Counted from the first letter of the stretch, positions 43,214 through 55,306 are shown. The stretch is 64,000 nt of DNA from Cladopsammia gracilis (GCA_022457155.1 JAJGOT010000219.1:1136001-1200000), one strand, 5' to 3'. Made by a program: numbers and translations. Notes: a model not told the origin generated them from the sequence alone.

Positions 43214-44532
43214 TTATACCATAGTCTTGTTGATATTAGTGTAACCAACTCCAACACATGAGAGCAGAACTTTGGTTTCTCCTCCGGTGGCACCATCATT
43301 ATCCTCTGATTCTTGTGCTTGGATTTTAAACATCACTCCAAAAAATTCTTTCAGATGCCTTAAAAACTGAATGCTGTTCGTGAAAGAAGAGAAAAAGCAA
43401 TGTAACATGTAAATACTACAAAAAAATAAATTGAATTAAAAATAAAACAACAAGGAGAGATGCTGACCACCGAGCCTGTTCCTGGTGTTCAGCAATGCAC
43501 AGAAGAAATTGAAAACAAAAAAGGGAGGGATGTGGGTACTTGTCCCACTCCCCCTATGTTAATGGTGGCTTTTTGTCATGTACCAACTTGCCTCAATTCG
43601 CCACAATCTCAATATCAGAAACAGGCTACTTATCACAAATTAACAAAGAATGGATAAAATGACTAGTAAACTCTTACGTGTAAGGGGTCAGTGGTCCTGT
43701 TAAAATTTTGGAGACGTCTCTTTGTCCGAGGATCATGTAGAGAAGAGCGAGACTCTGATGTCGAGAATCAATACAACCTCCCTGTTGACAAAACAAAAGA
43801 ATGTCAAGCAAGCCTACAGTTGGTGATTATGTCACCACATCAGTTACTTGCATAAAAACTAGTAGCCTCTGATCTATGGACATCTCTCATACCTGGGAAA
43901 GGTTCCCTTTTACAACTTCAGGCCTAACTTCATATTCTTGTATCCCAAATTGTTTGCTCAATGTCCGGATTTTCCTTTCCAAATATCCCATATCCCTGTT
44001 ATTTTCCCCAGAAATATCCCTTGTCTAGCCTGGATATCCCACATCGTGAAAACCCACTACCGGAAATGTCATTAAGCTATGAAATCAAGAGCTGCCTAAA
44101 AGGCATTTCAGGGCTGTGCAGTGCCCAAGTACCATAGGCGACTACATGTAACTTTTTTCTTCGAGCAACAATAAAAACATAGTGCTGGGCACTCTAAATT
44201 TTATGGTCGGGCACCCTTTGGGCTTCCTATGATAATTCTTAGAGCACTGACTTGCGTATAGTGCTGTACTAAATATTGCAAATTGTCCCTGACCCTGTAA
44301 ATTTCTTCAAGTAACATTTCAGCTGCCTGCTTGCCGAGGTCCTCAGGGACAACTGACTGCCCCTCCCCTGGTGGATTAGATGTGGTCTGTATACTCAGCA
44401 TGGAGCCAGTTGTTGATTCTGCCACCAATGAGATGCCAAACCCTGGAGATCTGCACAATGGAACAGAATGTTAACTCATTAAATTCGGGGATCAAAATGT
44501 AGGTGTCCATAAACTCTATTTAGCCTGTTTTT

Positions 44533-44564
<32 letters not shown>

Positions 44565-47500
44565 GGGAGGTGGATGATTTGAACATTCATAACTTTTTTT
44601 AAAGGAGCCATGTCATGGTGATTTTGAGGTTTAAGGGTCAAAACCACCCTAAATTAAAACTAAGTAACTTTGTTGTACATGAAATGCTTACAGAACACTA
44701 AGAGGAAGATATCAGTGAATTCTTGAAGAGAAAATAGACCATATTCAGAGTTTTAGCGAGTTTCTCAAGATAGAAGCGATAAACTATAAAAAAAAAATAA
44801 GCCCAATGTTTCAAGATGCAATCCATTTATATCCTGGCCATCTGCTGCCTGAGACACTTATTTGTAACTCATTTTAGAGCACCAGGGTCGAGTTATTCAA
44901 AGCCTGATTAGCACTAATCCTGGATTAACTGTCAACAAAACATGAGTTGTCATGGTAATTACCCCTGGATTAGTGCTAATCGTCCTTCGAACAACTCGGC
45001 CCAGTAGAATAAGGTTAAACAAAACTGGACCCTTATTTTTGGTTTTTCACTGACATAAAGACGTATTTTTGCTTTTTTAAGTAACACTAAAAGATGGCGA
45101 CATAGCCCCTTTTATATATTAACGCAAACATCACCAAACTTTGTGACTTAGTTCTATAAAATATTTATCTGGCAACAATTTGGTATGCCATTTTAGTTTT
45201 TACCACAATTGCAAGTAATCTCGCAATATGATTGGTCGATGCGGGTGGTAAATGAGAGTGCAGACAACGGCGCTGACGCTAACATCACGCAATTTCTAAA
45301 TATTATGGTAAAAACCAGATTTCCACTGTTTTTCAGTGGTGTGGACTCTTATTTGCCACGATTTACGTCATCGCATGGTCATAATTTGTTGCTGACTCAC
45401 TTGTCTGCGCCTTGTGCATCCACAACATTTTGACCATGTGATGACGTAAATCGTGGTAAATGAGAGTCCTCATCACAGAAAACCACTGTGGAAATTTGCT
45501 AAGTTTATTGGTTTTGGTTATTTTTAAAAGTCAGTTTGGACGGTTTTCTGAGGTTTCGGAGAAATCAAGATTAAAGAGACATTATCCTGCCAAAATAATG
45601 AAATTTTGCTCGTTTTATTTTCATGTCATCTCGCCAAATGCTACAAATATACAACTAAATTGGATATAAGGATTCTATAGAGCAAAACAGAAGCAGTAGT
45701 TTGGAGAAAAAGCGCAGGATTACAAGGATGGAAGTGGATTACAGTTCATCAATTTTGATTTTGTGACAGGTGGTCAAGAAATTAAAGTTTCCATTCTGGT
45801 GGAATTTTGAGTTTGTCAGTCATCATTTCGTCTTTTTAGTTGATAATATTTCTTTAGTTTATAATATTTGTTTGCATTCATCACTTTTGCCAATTTTTTT
45901 CTTTCTATTTCAAGATAATAAAGCAAGCTTAAAGCAAGCTCCTGGCCATATAATCATGAAAACATGATATTTCAGCAGGGACAGTGACCCTTAATAAACT
46001 TACTTTCCAGACTGGGCTCCTTTGCAGTGATCTGTGTAAATGTAGATGTCAGACACAAACTGATTCAGCACACCACGGGTTGCATCAACCACTCTGTTGC
46101 ATATTGCAGGCGACACTCGCATTGCATAACTTTGTAAACCAACCAACCAATTTTGCAGTTTGGTTAAGGTATTAACTGAAACAACCTTCATGTAAATATG
46201 AATTAGTTGGAATTAGTTTCCAAAACCTTCTGGGTTATACAATATTAATGGAACCTCCATTATGGGGACACCATCGAGGGTGGTAAAAGGGAGGTCTGGA
46301 TCACCTTTCACAAAAAATAAAATTGTCATTTCACGTTTTACGGAGAATAAAATGGCCATTTCACGAAAAAAAAAAAACATTCCTTACTTTTTGCTAATTA
46401 AATTACATCCAAAGTACAGCTTTGTTTGTTGTCTTCACCGACCGTCCACTCCTCGTTCTTCCTGATGTAAAAAGAAAGCTGAGTTCTTTGTTTTGCTGAT
46501 GTTGTGTAAAATTACAGCACCTACATTTAACCTTGTAGAGTGACCTGGGGTCCAGAATGACGATCATTCACGGTCATGCATTTGTTGCGCAATTTACCAC
46601 CGGCACACTTACTGCATGATAATTTTTTGGGAGGAAGAAAGAATCAAAGTTTACAGTAGCATTTCACGAGAAAAAAAACAACAGTCATTTTGCAGTGCTC
46701 ATGAAAAAAAGTCGATTCACGGTTTACGGGTATGTAACCAAATCATGTTTCACAAGAAAAAAAATAGCCATTTCACAATTCACGGAAAAAAAAGGACTTT
46801 CACAGATCACGAAAAAACCCTTTACCAACCTCACCATCAGGACCAGGAGAAGTGCTGCTTTCACTCTCAGAGTCAATCATGGAGACATGTAGGCACTAGC
46901 ATAGTTCTAACTTTTGAGTCTGTTGACTAAATCCTGTGGTGTGACCATTCAAACGAAACCTCTTTGGCAGTACTTTTTCATGGTATCATTAGTTTTTCAA
47001 TATTTTACACAATGAAATTTGTGATTCTTCTTGAATTTTGTTCTTTGGCACTCTTGGGAGTTAAAGGGTTAATAGAGGTGTCCCAAAGTAGACTGAGGTT
47101 CCACTGTATTGGCAGGTAACTATTAAATAATACTAATATACAGTGTAAGAACCCACTTGTTCTTGGGAATATCTCAGCTAACAAGACATCTTTAGATGCA
47201 CCATTTTTAATGTGCGATTCACTGAAACAACAATACAAGCAAAATGTTCGAGTACAACTCCAAAATGTTCCGAAATGAACTTAATTGACAAATGTCGCTG
47301 ACAATCTATACTTACAAGTTTTCGTGTCCTGTATAGCAACGAAATAGTCGACAAGTCTATAAAGTAATCCTCAGAACAACCTTCATTCGAACCGATCATC
47401 ATCAACTCTGACCATGTGGTCTTTTGTGAAAATTATAAAACTAGCCCGTTTTACACGTCATGAAAAGGGAACGATGTGTCCACAAATAAACTTACGAAAT

Positions 47501-49300
47501 TCACTTCATGAAAAACTCAACGAAATGTCCACAGGCTAACATCCGGTGTTTACATACAGTCTGTAAAATTACTCAATCTTGCCACTTCCTCAAATTGCCA
47601 CTTGAAAAAAAAAAATTGAAAAAATCCAAATAGCACAACATAAAGGTACTGCAGAAGAAGTACACCAAAAAGTCTTCAATTATTACATTTATTTATTAAG
47701 TAAATAAAGGATACGCAAGGCCTCTTATTCTTTTAATTTTGCCTGGATCTGTAAACTGGATAGGCCGCAGACTTCTTCTTACAGGACAAGAGAATATCAC
47801 CTCCCCTCCCCCCTCAGGAGGTGCGCCTCTTTTCAGTATCTGTAAATTGTGATTTTAACACAAAAATCAAATTATTAAAGTCTGCTATATGTGCATTGGT
47901 AGCTATCAGTCAGCATGGTCTCTATGGTTTAACATTTACATTGCCTTGTTAATTACTGTTGTCGTTCTCAGGTAGCAACCACTCTTGGAACCAGAAGGGT
48001 GACAACTTAAATACTGTACATGTATATTATGGTCGAGAGACTCAATACAGAATTGACTGAGAAATGCTTTGAATGGGATTTCATAGCGGTGGTTTATGAA
48101 GGGAGAGCATGCCCTGCTCAGAAAGAGTCAACTTTACTGCGCTGAAAAAAGGAATTTGTCCCTCCAAAAACTTTGTGTCCAAGACAACGCACCAGCTTTC
48201 GGCACTAGGATTTCTGGTATTGTTTGGGTAACCAGCGTTAGTTACGATAGGTTGATGGTTTCCAAAGGCAACCATTAACCAATCATAGCGCCCTCGTATT
48301 GATTACCCAAACAAACCCAAAAATCTCAGTGCCAATAGCTGGTGCTCAGTCTCCCCAATGTTTCTGGAGTGGTGTATGGAAACAGTAGTGAAACAAGTAA
48401 TAGTTTTGAGAGTTAAGGTGCCTTTACACGAGGCAATTTTTTTCCCTGCAACTTGCAACGCAATGCTGACGAGAGCCGTTGCGAGACAAGTTGCGGATGA
48501 AATTGCGCATGTAACACCTTCTCTGGTTTCCATAATAGATATTTTTTACAGGGAAGGGTTATTGGCCCTTCGCCCAACCCCCAACCTGGAGGGCCAGGTG
48601 CTGCAGTTCGTCTGACCTTTCTTATGTGCAACCGAGCGCGAAGAAGGAAGGTAAGGTAAGGTAACACCTTCTCTGGGCAACTTGTTTCACAACTAAAAAT
48701 TGCATTGCGAGTTGCAGAAAAAGTTGACCACTTACCTACTTTTTACAACGTTGTGAGACAAGTTGCAAACGTGTAACATATAATCAGCAACTTGTCTTGC
48801 AACATGTCGCAATGGCTCTCGTCAGCGTTGCGTTGCAGGAAAAAATTGCCTCATGTAACAGCACCTTTACATGTAATTAGAAATTTCAGAGTTTATGTGA
48901 TACCCAACTAAATTACCTTGAGATCAAGCCCTTCATCATCAACCACAAATTTCTTTATCAGAGGAATAGTGACTGTCTTGATGATGTCAACCTGAAATTA
49001 TGAAAATTATGTATAATAATATTATGTTCAGTCAATAAAAGGTTTATATGATAAAAATCAGGACACTGGTATTTGAAGAACATCATTAATTTTTTTGATG
49101 ATGATGATGAAGAAGATGATGATAATTCATCATCATCATCATCCTAAATTAGCCTAAGTGACACATATAGGGCCTCTCTCCTTCCGATTGACGGCCACTG
49201 CACAGGCTTCCTTGCAACTCTTCTACCCCATGTGATAATGAAGATTATGATGATGATAATGACGACGATGATGATGGTTGTGGTTGTGATGACGATGACA

Positions 49301-49386
<86 letters not shown>

Positions 49387-49415
49387 GGTGGTGGTGGTGG
49401 TGGTGGTGGTGGTGG

Positions 49416-49456
<41 letters not shown>

Positions 49457-50993
49457 GTGATGATGATGGTGACGATGAAGACAGTGATGATAATGACGAT
49501 GATGATGGTGGTAATGATGAGGATGTTGGGGGTTGACTAGGATCACCAATGACAATGATGGCAGACAATAATAATGGTGATGATGGTGTCAAAAAGATGA
49601 CAACAATGATCAAGTATAAGAGTTGATCTTGATAAAGCAACAGACAACAGTTGCATCATCATTTGAGGATCAGATTGGCTATCAAAATGATAAAAGGGTA
49701 AAAGAGATGTTACATACCGTTGGGTCATGCCTTTCATTTGTAACTCCTTTCAGATTTAATCTGAGTGGTTTCTTGCAAAATGGAGCTAGTAACACCACAG
49801 CCTCTAAATAGTAGCCAATCGATCTTTGAGGATTGCAGACATGCTCAACAGGACCACCAGCTAAGAGTCCTGGCTTATAAAATAGCATTGTACCTATGAT
49901 GGGACAGAAAAATGGAGTGACCAAAAGAGTCTTTTTCACCTCTTTGGGCTTTATTTTCTTTACACATTACGGGGAGGTAGTTGGATTTCCAGAGCCCTGT
50001 ACATCCACCAATAATCATGACACATTTACAATAAACATCCTAACCTATTAACCTGGGTGCATTTAGTTTAGATTACGCCGAAGATCTTCGGCATGGGTTT
50101 AAAAACTTTGCAGCATACCGGCGTGCGATCGACAAGATGTTGGTGTACTGAAGCGAGTGATCAAGGCAATATTTGGCGTAACTGGCATACCCTCACTAAC
50201 CTGGCGTAGCCACGAAAGGCTACTTGGCCTGTGGTGGCTGTGGCGTGGGGTCTATGTAGAATGCACCCTGGCCTATTAAATCTATATATAAAAGAATTTA
50301 AAGTGCACCTAACCCCAAATATGTTTTTTGCTTAATCAACTCTATGTATGTTGAAAAGTTGAATAGTCAAATATTTCTTGTTTTTAACGTCGCGTAAGTG
50401 AGTTATAGAGATTTGAATTTACAAAATGCTGATGACGTTGATTCAGAATCTAATTAGCATTTTGAAAATTCAAATCTCTATAACTCACTAACGCGACGTT
50501 AAAAACGAGAAATATTTAACTATTCAACTTTTCAACGTACATAGAGTTGATTAAGCAAAAAAAAAATTGGGGGTTAGGTGCACTTTAAAACAAATTAAGC
50601 TTAAGCTTTAAAATAGAAAAAAACTAATTAAGTTTAAGCTTATAACAACTTCAGAAATATTAGCTGACATACCTGTTTCATTAACTTCTATTCGTGATCC
50701 ATTTGTTAACTTGTCAAGAAGCCGAATAAAACTTGCTTCAAAATCTAGTAAGAAATTGACGTTAAAATGTTTGAATCTACACACCTGAGAAACCTTCCAG
50801 TTGTGAAGAATTTTTAGTAATAATCACAGCTGCTAATGGCTTCAGATGAATCACAAAAGCTCGTACCTTTCAACCCAGGATCATCCTCGATAGCCCTTAT
50901 ATTCTTAATCTTCACCGATTTTCCGCTAAGCGTTGCTAAAACAAGTCTTTGACGAAAGAAATTACAACCTTCGAACGTCAAATCCGCCGCCAT
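43214..50993 (-). CDS. RCL1: RNA 3'-terminal phosphate cyclase-like protein RCL1
   Basis: Nine exons splice in phase: 50993-50867, 50744-50673, 49893-49718, 48991-48917, 47839-47715, 46129-46004, 44450-44294, 43781-43678 and 43373-43214. They total 1122 nt, or 373 residues plus stop, the same length as the human protein. Landmarks are MAADLTFEGCNFFRQRLVLA (exon 1), MLFYKPGLLAGGPVEH (exon 3), GGGEVIFSCPVRRSL (exon 5), YIYTDHCKGAQSGKSPGFG (exons 6/7), LPEDL-like VVPEDLGKQAAEMLLEEIYR (exon 7) and the end INKTMV. RCL1 is nucleolar. It binds the GTPase BMS1 in the small-subunit processome and is needed for pre-18S rRNA cleavage; it lacks the cyclase active site of RTCA. All introns are GT-AG and several hold MITEs or microsatellites. 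The promoter is shared with POLR2F. Confidence 0.95.
44540..44570. repeat. T/G homopolymer tract
   Basis: T-rich sequence followed by about 18 G in an RCL1 intron. Confidence 0.6.
44603..45110. mobile_element. TTAA-type foldback related to 13889-14326
   Basis: The left end AGGAGCCATGTCATGG and right end GCGACATAGCCCCT match the element at 13889-14326. The left flank is TTAA; the right flank is decayed to TTTA. It lies in RCL1 intron 6 and carries a nested palindromic MITE (44887-45003). Confidence 0.65.
44887..45003. mobile_element. Short palindromic MITE (AACTCGGC family), copy 2
   Basis: GTCGAGTTATTCAAAGCCTG / GATTAGCACTAATCC pairs with GGATTAGTGCTAATCGTCC / TTCGAACAACTCGGCCC. Same family as 42917-43029, nested inside the foldback element above. 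Confidence 0.65.
45319..45495. repeat. Foldback with arms of about 70 bp
   Basis: CCACGATTTACGTCATCGCA (left) pairs with its near-complement at 45438-45457, and TTTCCACTG..CAGTGGT at the left pairs with ACCACTGTGGAAA at the right. In RCL1 intron 6. Confidence 0.6.
46105..47595. repeat. Dispersed repeat, copy 2, with two later insertions
   Basis: Matches 29851-30310 in three pieces: 46105-46275, 46839-47130 and 47555-47595. The gaps are a MITE at about 46276-46838 and an unrelated segment of about 420 bp. In RCL1 intron 5, and its left end reaches into exon 6 (46004-46129). Confidence 0.6.
46276..46838. mobile_element. MITE inserted in the dispersed repeat, A-tract rich
   Basis: It interrupts the match to copy 1 exactly between ACCATCGAG and TCAGGA. 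The ends GGTGGTAAAAGGG and CCCTTTACCAACC are imperfect inverted repeats. The interior repeats TTTCACG(A)-A(n) and CCATTTCAC words. No ORF. Confidence 0.6.
47840..48414. other. RCL1 intron 4 sequence, no other feature
   Basis: An inverted pair ATTTCTGGTATTGTTTGGGTA with TTGATTACCCAAACAAACCC occurs near 48210-48320. No gene. Confidence 0.35.
48415..48867. mobile_element. Foldback MITE with TTGCAAC-type repeats
   Basis: The ends AAGGTGCCTTTACACGAGGC and the complement of GCCTCATGTAACAGCACCTT are inverted repeats. Inside, many CAACTTG/CAAGTTG words occur in both orientations, including AACGCAATGCTGACGAGAGC with its complement. It contains a 134-bp SINE-like insertion. In RCL1 intron 4. Confidence 0.65.
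48527..48660 (+). mobile_element. Short retroposed insert with 16-bp target duplication
   Basis: GTAACACCTTCTCTGG is directly and perfectly repeated at 48511-48526 and 48661-48676. The 134-bp insert ends in a GGAAGGTAAGGTAAG microsatellite tail. A long duplication and a repeat tail are hallmarks of LINE-driven retroposition. The body (TTCGCCCAACCCCCAACC) is not assigned to a family. Confidence 0.75.
49231..49545. repeat. (GAT)n/(GGT)n trinucleotide microsatellite
   Basis: A long ATG array is interrupted by about 15 GGT units, within RCL1 intron 3. It produces long poly-Met/Val, poly-His and poly-Ser open frames that are not genes. Confidence 0.9.
50302..50584. mobile_element. TTAA-flanked foldback MITE, 283 bp
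   Basis: The ends AGTGCACCTAACCCC and GGGGTTAGGTGCACT are flanked by TTAA (50298-50301 and 50585-50588). The arms, over 120 bp, share CAACTCTATGTA and ACTCACT..ACGCGACGTT with the element at 57119, so they are one family. In RCL1 intron 2. Confidence 0.8.
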
Positions 50994-51075
50994 TTTGAAA
51001 ACAAACGCACGTGGCTATCAACACTTCTACGCATGATCCCCAAGTAATATTGCTGACCAGAATACTCTTTTCAAG
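50994..51075. promoter_or_regulatory. Bidirectional promoter of RCL1 and POLR2F
   Basis: Only 82 bp separate the two start codons. No TATA box is present. Each ATG lies in a YY1-like motif: CAAGATGGCGGAC at 51072-51084 (+) and AAAATGGCGGCGG at about 50984-50996 (-). Such motifs over translation starts mark many TATA-less housekeeping promoters. 5' UTRs must be very short. Confidence 0.65.
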
Positions 51076-54000
51076 ATGGCGGACGATGATATGGAAGGGT
51101 AAGGGAAATTTTGAGAAATTTGTTGATATTTCTTGCTTAAAAACTAAAGTGATTCCTCTTTCAAATAGTTAAGCCTAGTTAAGTGCCATTACAAATGTTT
51201 TAATGAGGAAACGACATTTTCTGGGAGTCGTTTTGCTGCCGTAAACGTGATGACTTGACAAAGCAAAATGCTCAACTAGTTGTCTTCAATGCAAACCGCA
51301 ATCAGCTACTTTTTCTTGTGACAGATATGATGATGACCTCGATGAGGTCGAAGAAGAGGACCACTTTGAAGATGTGGATGACTTAGAGGTGAGATCAACA
51401 ACAAAAATGCTCTTTCTTTTTCAGTTTTATTAAATAAAATAATCATTTAAGACTTAAGCTTAAGCTTAATTCTTAAATTTACGACGTCCCAACTATCTAG
51501 TATTTTATAAGCTTAATTATAGCTAGCATAGATTAAGTTAATTCGTTTTAATTCCATGAGGTTTTCATTTGTTATTGTTTTTCTTTTGTAGCCAACAGAG
51601 GACACTGAAAATATTGATGTTTTACCAGCATCAGGTTAGTTTGTGATACACAGTACAGTGACATAAAATGATCTTACAGCGGATTCAGGTTGAGCATTTA
51701 ACGGTCTTAGTTGTCGCTTTTGTTGTCATGGTTGGTTAATTGCATTGCGAGGCAAAATGACAGCCATTGCTAGGCAGGAATGACAACGTTCTGTCTAGAA
51801 AAAAGCATGTTGTCGCTTGTCTAGCGATTCCTTTACGAGAAGAGTTATTTGTGTCTTGGATTTTTTCTATCTTCTTGTAAAGGAATCGCTAGATGAGTGA
51901 CAACGTGCTTTTTCCCAGACAGAACGTTGTCATTCCCGCCTAGCAATGGCTGTCATGTTGCCTCACAACGCAATCAATCAACCGTGACAACGGATGCAAC
52001 AACTAAGACCATTAAACACACAACCTGAATCCGCTGTATGTCTTGTGGGAACACCGAAGAGTGCTTAAAAAGGTAAGTCCTCCCAAGCCTAATGGCTCAC
52101 AACTGCCGGAGCTTAACCTGGTTTCTGTAGCATGAAGCAACTGAGAGTATTACTACTCTTCCTCTGGATGGGATGCTAGTCCATCGCAGGGTCACCTCCA
52201 GCATTTTGTCGCCGGTACCCATTTATACACCTGGTTGGAGAGAGACAACGTGGAGCAAAGTTTCTTGTCTAAGGAAGCAACACGACGGCAGAGACCTGGC
52301 TTGAACCATCGACCTTCAGGTTGAAAGTCCGACGCGCTAACCACAAGACCACCGCACCTCCACTTTGACATAGTCTAATTATAAGAAAATGTTTGATCAT
52401 TTTATTATGGTTATATCAGTGATTATGATTGTGGCACATAATCTTAGCTTGGAGATGTGAAAACCTTAGTAACATCCCGTAAAATCTCTATTAAGCCACA
52501 TCTCTCAAATAAGCCACCCCTCTTTAGAAGAATAAATTTGTTAAGCCCCCCCCTTCTCTTTTAAGCCACCCCACCCCTCCCTCTTACTTACTTCAGTGCT
52601 CTTGAACCATGATATAAACAGTGATATAAACCATTATAAAGGGAACAATAATGAAATGTTATTGTAACATTAAAGTTTAATCCTGAGATTAGGATGCTTG
52701 AATAAAGTTTATATCATATTCTATCCTGATAGTGTACATTGTGCTGCATTTTGCTAAATCAATGAGCCCCCTTCTCTAATAAGCCATTCCTCAAAAGTAC
52801 CTTAAATAAATAAGCCATCTGGGTGGCTTAATAGAGATTTTATGGTAATCATAACAACACAAATGAGCTATTGTGTTCTTTCCTTTGAGGAGAAAGAAGC
52901 TGGATTTGCCAAAAGGACTTCAGAAATTTATCCCCATTGGATCATAAGAAGCTTATGGTTATTATTTTATCAGTTTGTTCCTTGAATATTGTTATTTTTC
53001 AATTTATAGAAGAAAGCCAGGAACTAACAAAAAGAATAACAACACCGTACATGACAAAGTATGAGAGAGCAAGAGTACTTGGGACAAGAGCGTTACAGAT
53101 AAGGTATGGTAATATCCTTGGAGTTTATTAGTAAACGTTGTAGGGAATTATATACAGTAAACTCAAGTTATTAACTTATGGCAGTGGGACAGAACTTCAC
53201 TTGATTGCTTGATCGGCTGTTAAAGGGAACCTCCATTGTTATAACAAATTGACGTTAAATTGTTGGAAATAAAGTCTAAATTAAAAATTTTTAAAAAGTA
53301 GGTGCAAATATAATTTTAGTGTACATAAAAAATGGATATGAATATCGCCTATTTTCGCTTTCAAATTTCTCGCGCGCTGCCATTTTGAATATTTATAACG
53401 TGTTACGGTTGTCTTATTATTGCATACAAAAGAACTTCGATTCTTAACAATAGCGGCAACCGTAACACGTCACAAATATTCAAAATGGCAGCACGCAGGA
53501 AATTTGAAAGCGAAAATAGGCGATATTTATTTCCATTTTATTTGTACACTAAAATTATATTTGCACCTGCTTTTTAAAAATTTTAAATTTCGACTTTATT
53601 TCCAACAATTTAACATCAATTTGTTCTGACAATGGAGGTTCCCTTTAACATTGAACCTGCGAACCTGTCTTACCCGAGGGAATGGTGTTGAAGGGAGGGG
53701 AGGGTAGGGAGTGGGGGGGGGGGGGGAGTCATTGGAGCAAAGTGCTTAAGAGAGCCCTGGGTGGGTCGGTGCACATTGAGCGCACAATGTGTATTATTGT
53801 CTTCTGCCGTACCCATGAGGATGATGTTAGAGGGACAGGGAAGTGGGAAGTTGGACACGGGGGTGGGGGGGGGGGGTGGGTGTCGGTGGAGATAGATACA
53901 CACCTTTATTTAAACAGGGTGTTCCTGTCAGTATATATGTTGTGGTTCAAATTTAATCTTTGGTTTGAATTTTACAAAAACAGACATATATGTAGTAAAG

Positions 54001-54734
54001 CTATAGTAATCGATCGCGTTCGAAGAACACAATCGTAATTTCGTGTTGGAGACAAATTTGAGATTTTTTGGTAGACGGTCTTCCAAATGCCCCCGCCCCC
54101 CCCTATTGGTTTTTTTCAGGGGCTAATTTCCGCCGGAAATTCCTTCGAACGCGTCTCCATGATCTGCAATTACTGCTAGTATATAGTAGTAATATATTAA
54201 AAATATCAAAATATCTAGGAGAGGGGAGGGTCAGAAGGTGTGCACAATCTTTTATTTAGAGCATTTCATATTCAACAGTTAGCTCATAGGAGCTTTTCAT
54301 CACAAACACATTCTATTTTACAGTACATTTACAGTTGTGTTGTTTTATGATTTATAGCATGGGAGCTCCTGTGATGGTGGAACTTGAAGGTCAAACAGAT
54401 CCATTACAGATCGCCATGAAAGAACTCAAGTAAGATTCAAACTGTTTTTATACATAAACCCCCGTCTTGATTCAAATTGTAGCTTTGAATAAATTTTATT
54501 CATGTCTCTGCAGTATTGTAAAGATATTGTCAGGATAGATTGAGGGGCAGTATGCAGCTATTATAAGGTCTTCTCTGATTGGCTGAGAAAACAAACAACA
54601 GAACAATGGACCCTAACCCTGAAAATCAATAGAGCTGCGTGATACCCAGGTCGAATGAAATTCGAGGTTCTAAAGAGCTGCGTGGTATCTCTAGATTGAA
54701 ATGAACACAGTTGCATGCATGTACAGCTGTCACT

Positions 54735-54784
<50 letters not shown>

Positions 54785-55306
54785 ACTTTATTTACTCATT
54801 ATTTTTTACAACTATATTTTAAAAATACCTACACACATTTTGAACTAAGTACTAATAATTTAAATAGTTAATATAATTTTGAGTCTGGGAGCTAAATTAA
54901 CGGGTGAGTTTTCTAGTTAGCCCCTAGCCACAGTTTGTTAAACATTTACAGCATTAACAGAATTAAAACAAGTGCAAATATTTCCAGTGAAATAATTTAA
55001 CAATATGATGTTAGAAAAACATAACAGAGGAGACAAATTACATGTGTTGTTCTGACAATAGATAACGTTTTAAATGTTTCGAGAAGAGGAATACATTTAG
55101 ATCCTTTAGGTCAGATGGGAGATCTTTGCAGGAAGCAGCAATTCTCTCAGGATGGGATAACATGACCTTAGAATTCCGAAAATGTTTAAATGTGGCCATA
55201 TTTTTTTGTTTTCAGAGCAAGAAAGATTCCTATAATTATCCGTCGATATCTTCCAGATGGAAGTCACGAGGACTGGGCAATTGATGAGTTGATCATTACA
55301 GACTGA
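51076..55306 (+). CDS. POLR2F: RNA polymerase I/II/III subunit RPABC2 (RPB6)
   Basis: Six exons splice in phase: 51076-51098, 51325-51388, 51592-51634, 53010-53103, 54358-54429 and 55216-55306. They total 387 nt, 128 residues plus stop, matching the 127 of the human protein. The N-terminus is acidic ([20 protein letters not shown]). The conserved core follows: [51 protein letters not shown] and the end AIDELIITD. The subunit is shared by all three nuclear RNA polymerases and stabilises the clamp and the assembly of the largest subunit. AATAAA at 55395-55400 is a likely polyA signal. Intron 3 holds two MITEs and a SINE, intron 4 a TTAA foldback and G-runs, and intron 5 a LINE tail. Confidence 0.96.
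51677..52036. mobile_element. Foldback MITE with TA flanks, 360 bp
   Basis: The ends CAGCGGATTCAGGTTG and CAACCTGAATCCGCTG are flanked by TA (51675-51676 and 52037-52038). Arms of about 165 bp share AGCCATTGCTAGGC/ATGACAACGTTCTGTCT. In POLR2F intron 3. Confidence 0.75.
52080..52361 (-). mobile_element. tRNA-derived SINE
   Basis: Read on the minus strand it begins GGAGGTGCGGTGGTCTTGTG / GTTAGCGCGTCGGACT, a tRNA-like head with A and B boxes (GGTTCAAGCC). A body with a block GATGGACTAGCATCCCATCC follows, which recalls SINE families with a conserved central domain, such as MetaSINE-type elements. The 3' end lies near 52080. In POLR2F intron 3, opposite to the gene. Family name is from memory and unsure. 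Confidence 0.68.
52477..52845. mobile_element. MITE with TTAAGCCACC-type ends
   Basis: CCGTAAAATCTCTATTAAGC and the complement of GCTTAATAGAGATTTTATGG are inverted ends. The interior repeats AAGCCACCCC/AATAAGCCA. In POLR2F intron 3. Confidence 0.65.
53224..53644. mobile_element. TTAA-flanked foldback MITE, 421 bp
   Basis: The ends AGGGAACCTCCATTG and CAATGGAGGTTCCCT are flanked by TTAA (53220-53223 and 53645-53648). The arms are about 185 bp, including AAAATAGGCGATATT and ATTCAAAATGGCAGC with complements. In POLR2F intron 4. Confidence 0.8.
53691..53728 (+). repeat. G-quadruplex-prone G-runs
   Basis: GGGAGGGGAGGGTAGGG followed by a run of 14-16 G gives at least five G-runs. A second G-rich stretch lies at 53860-53880. 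POLR2F intron 4. Confidence 0.6.
54736..55195 (-). mobile_element. 5'-truncated LINE, 3' end only
   Basis: On the minus strand an ORF end reads [20 protein letters not shown] / LLSEQHM and a stop (about 55197-55036), the usual close of LINE reverse transcriptases. A 3' UTR and a (TTG)n tail follow, seen as (CAA)n at about 54736-54783. The tail is the same simple repeat as in the LINE at 5198. In POLR2F intron 5, antisense to the gene. Confidence 0.7.

Noticed and set aside
49223..49640. Long open frames of poly-His, poly-Met/Val and poly-Ser on both strands
   Set aside because: They are readings of a GAT/GGT microsatellite inside an RCL1 intron.
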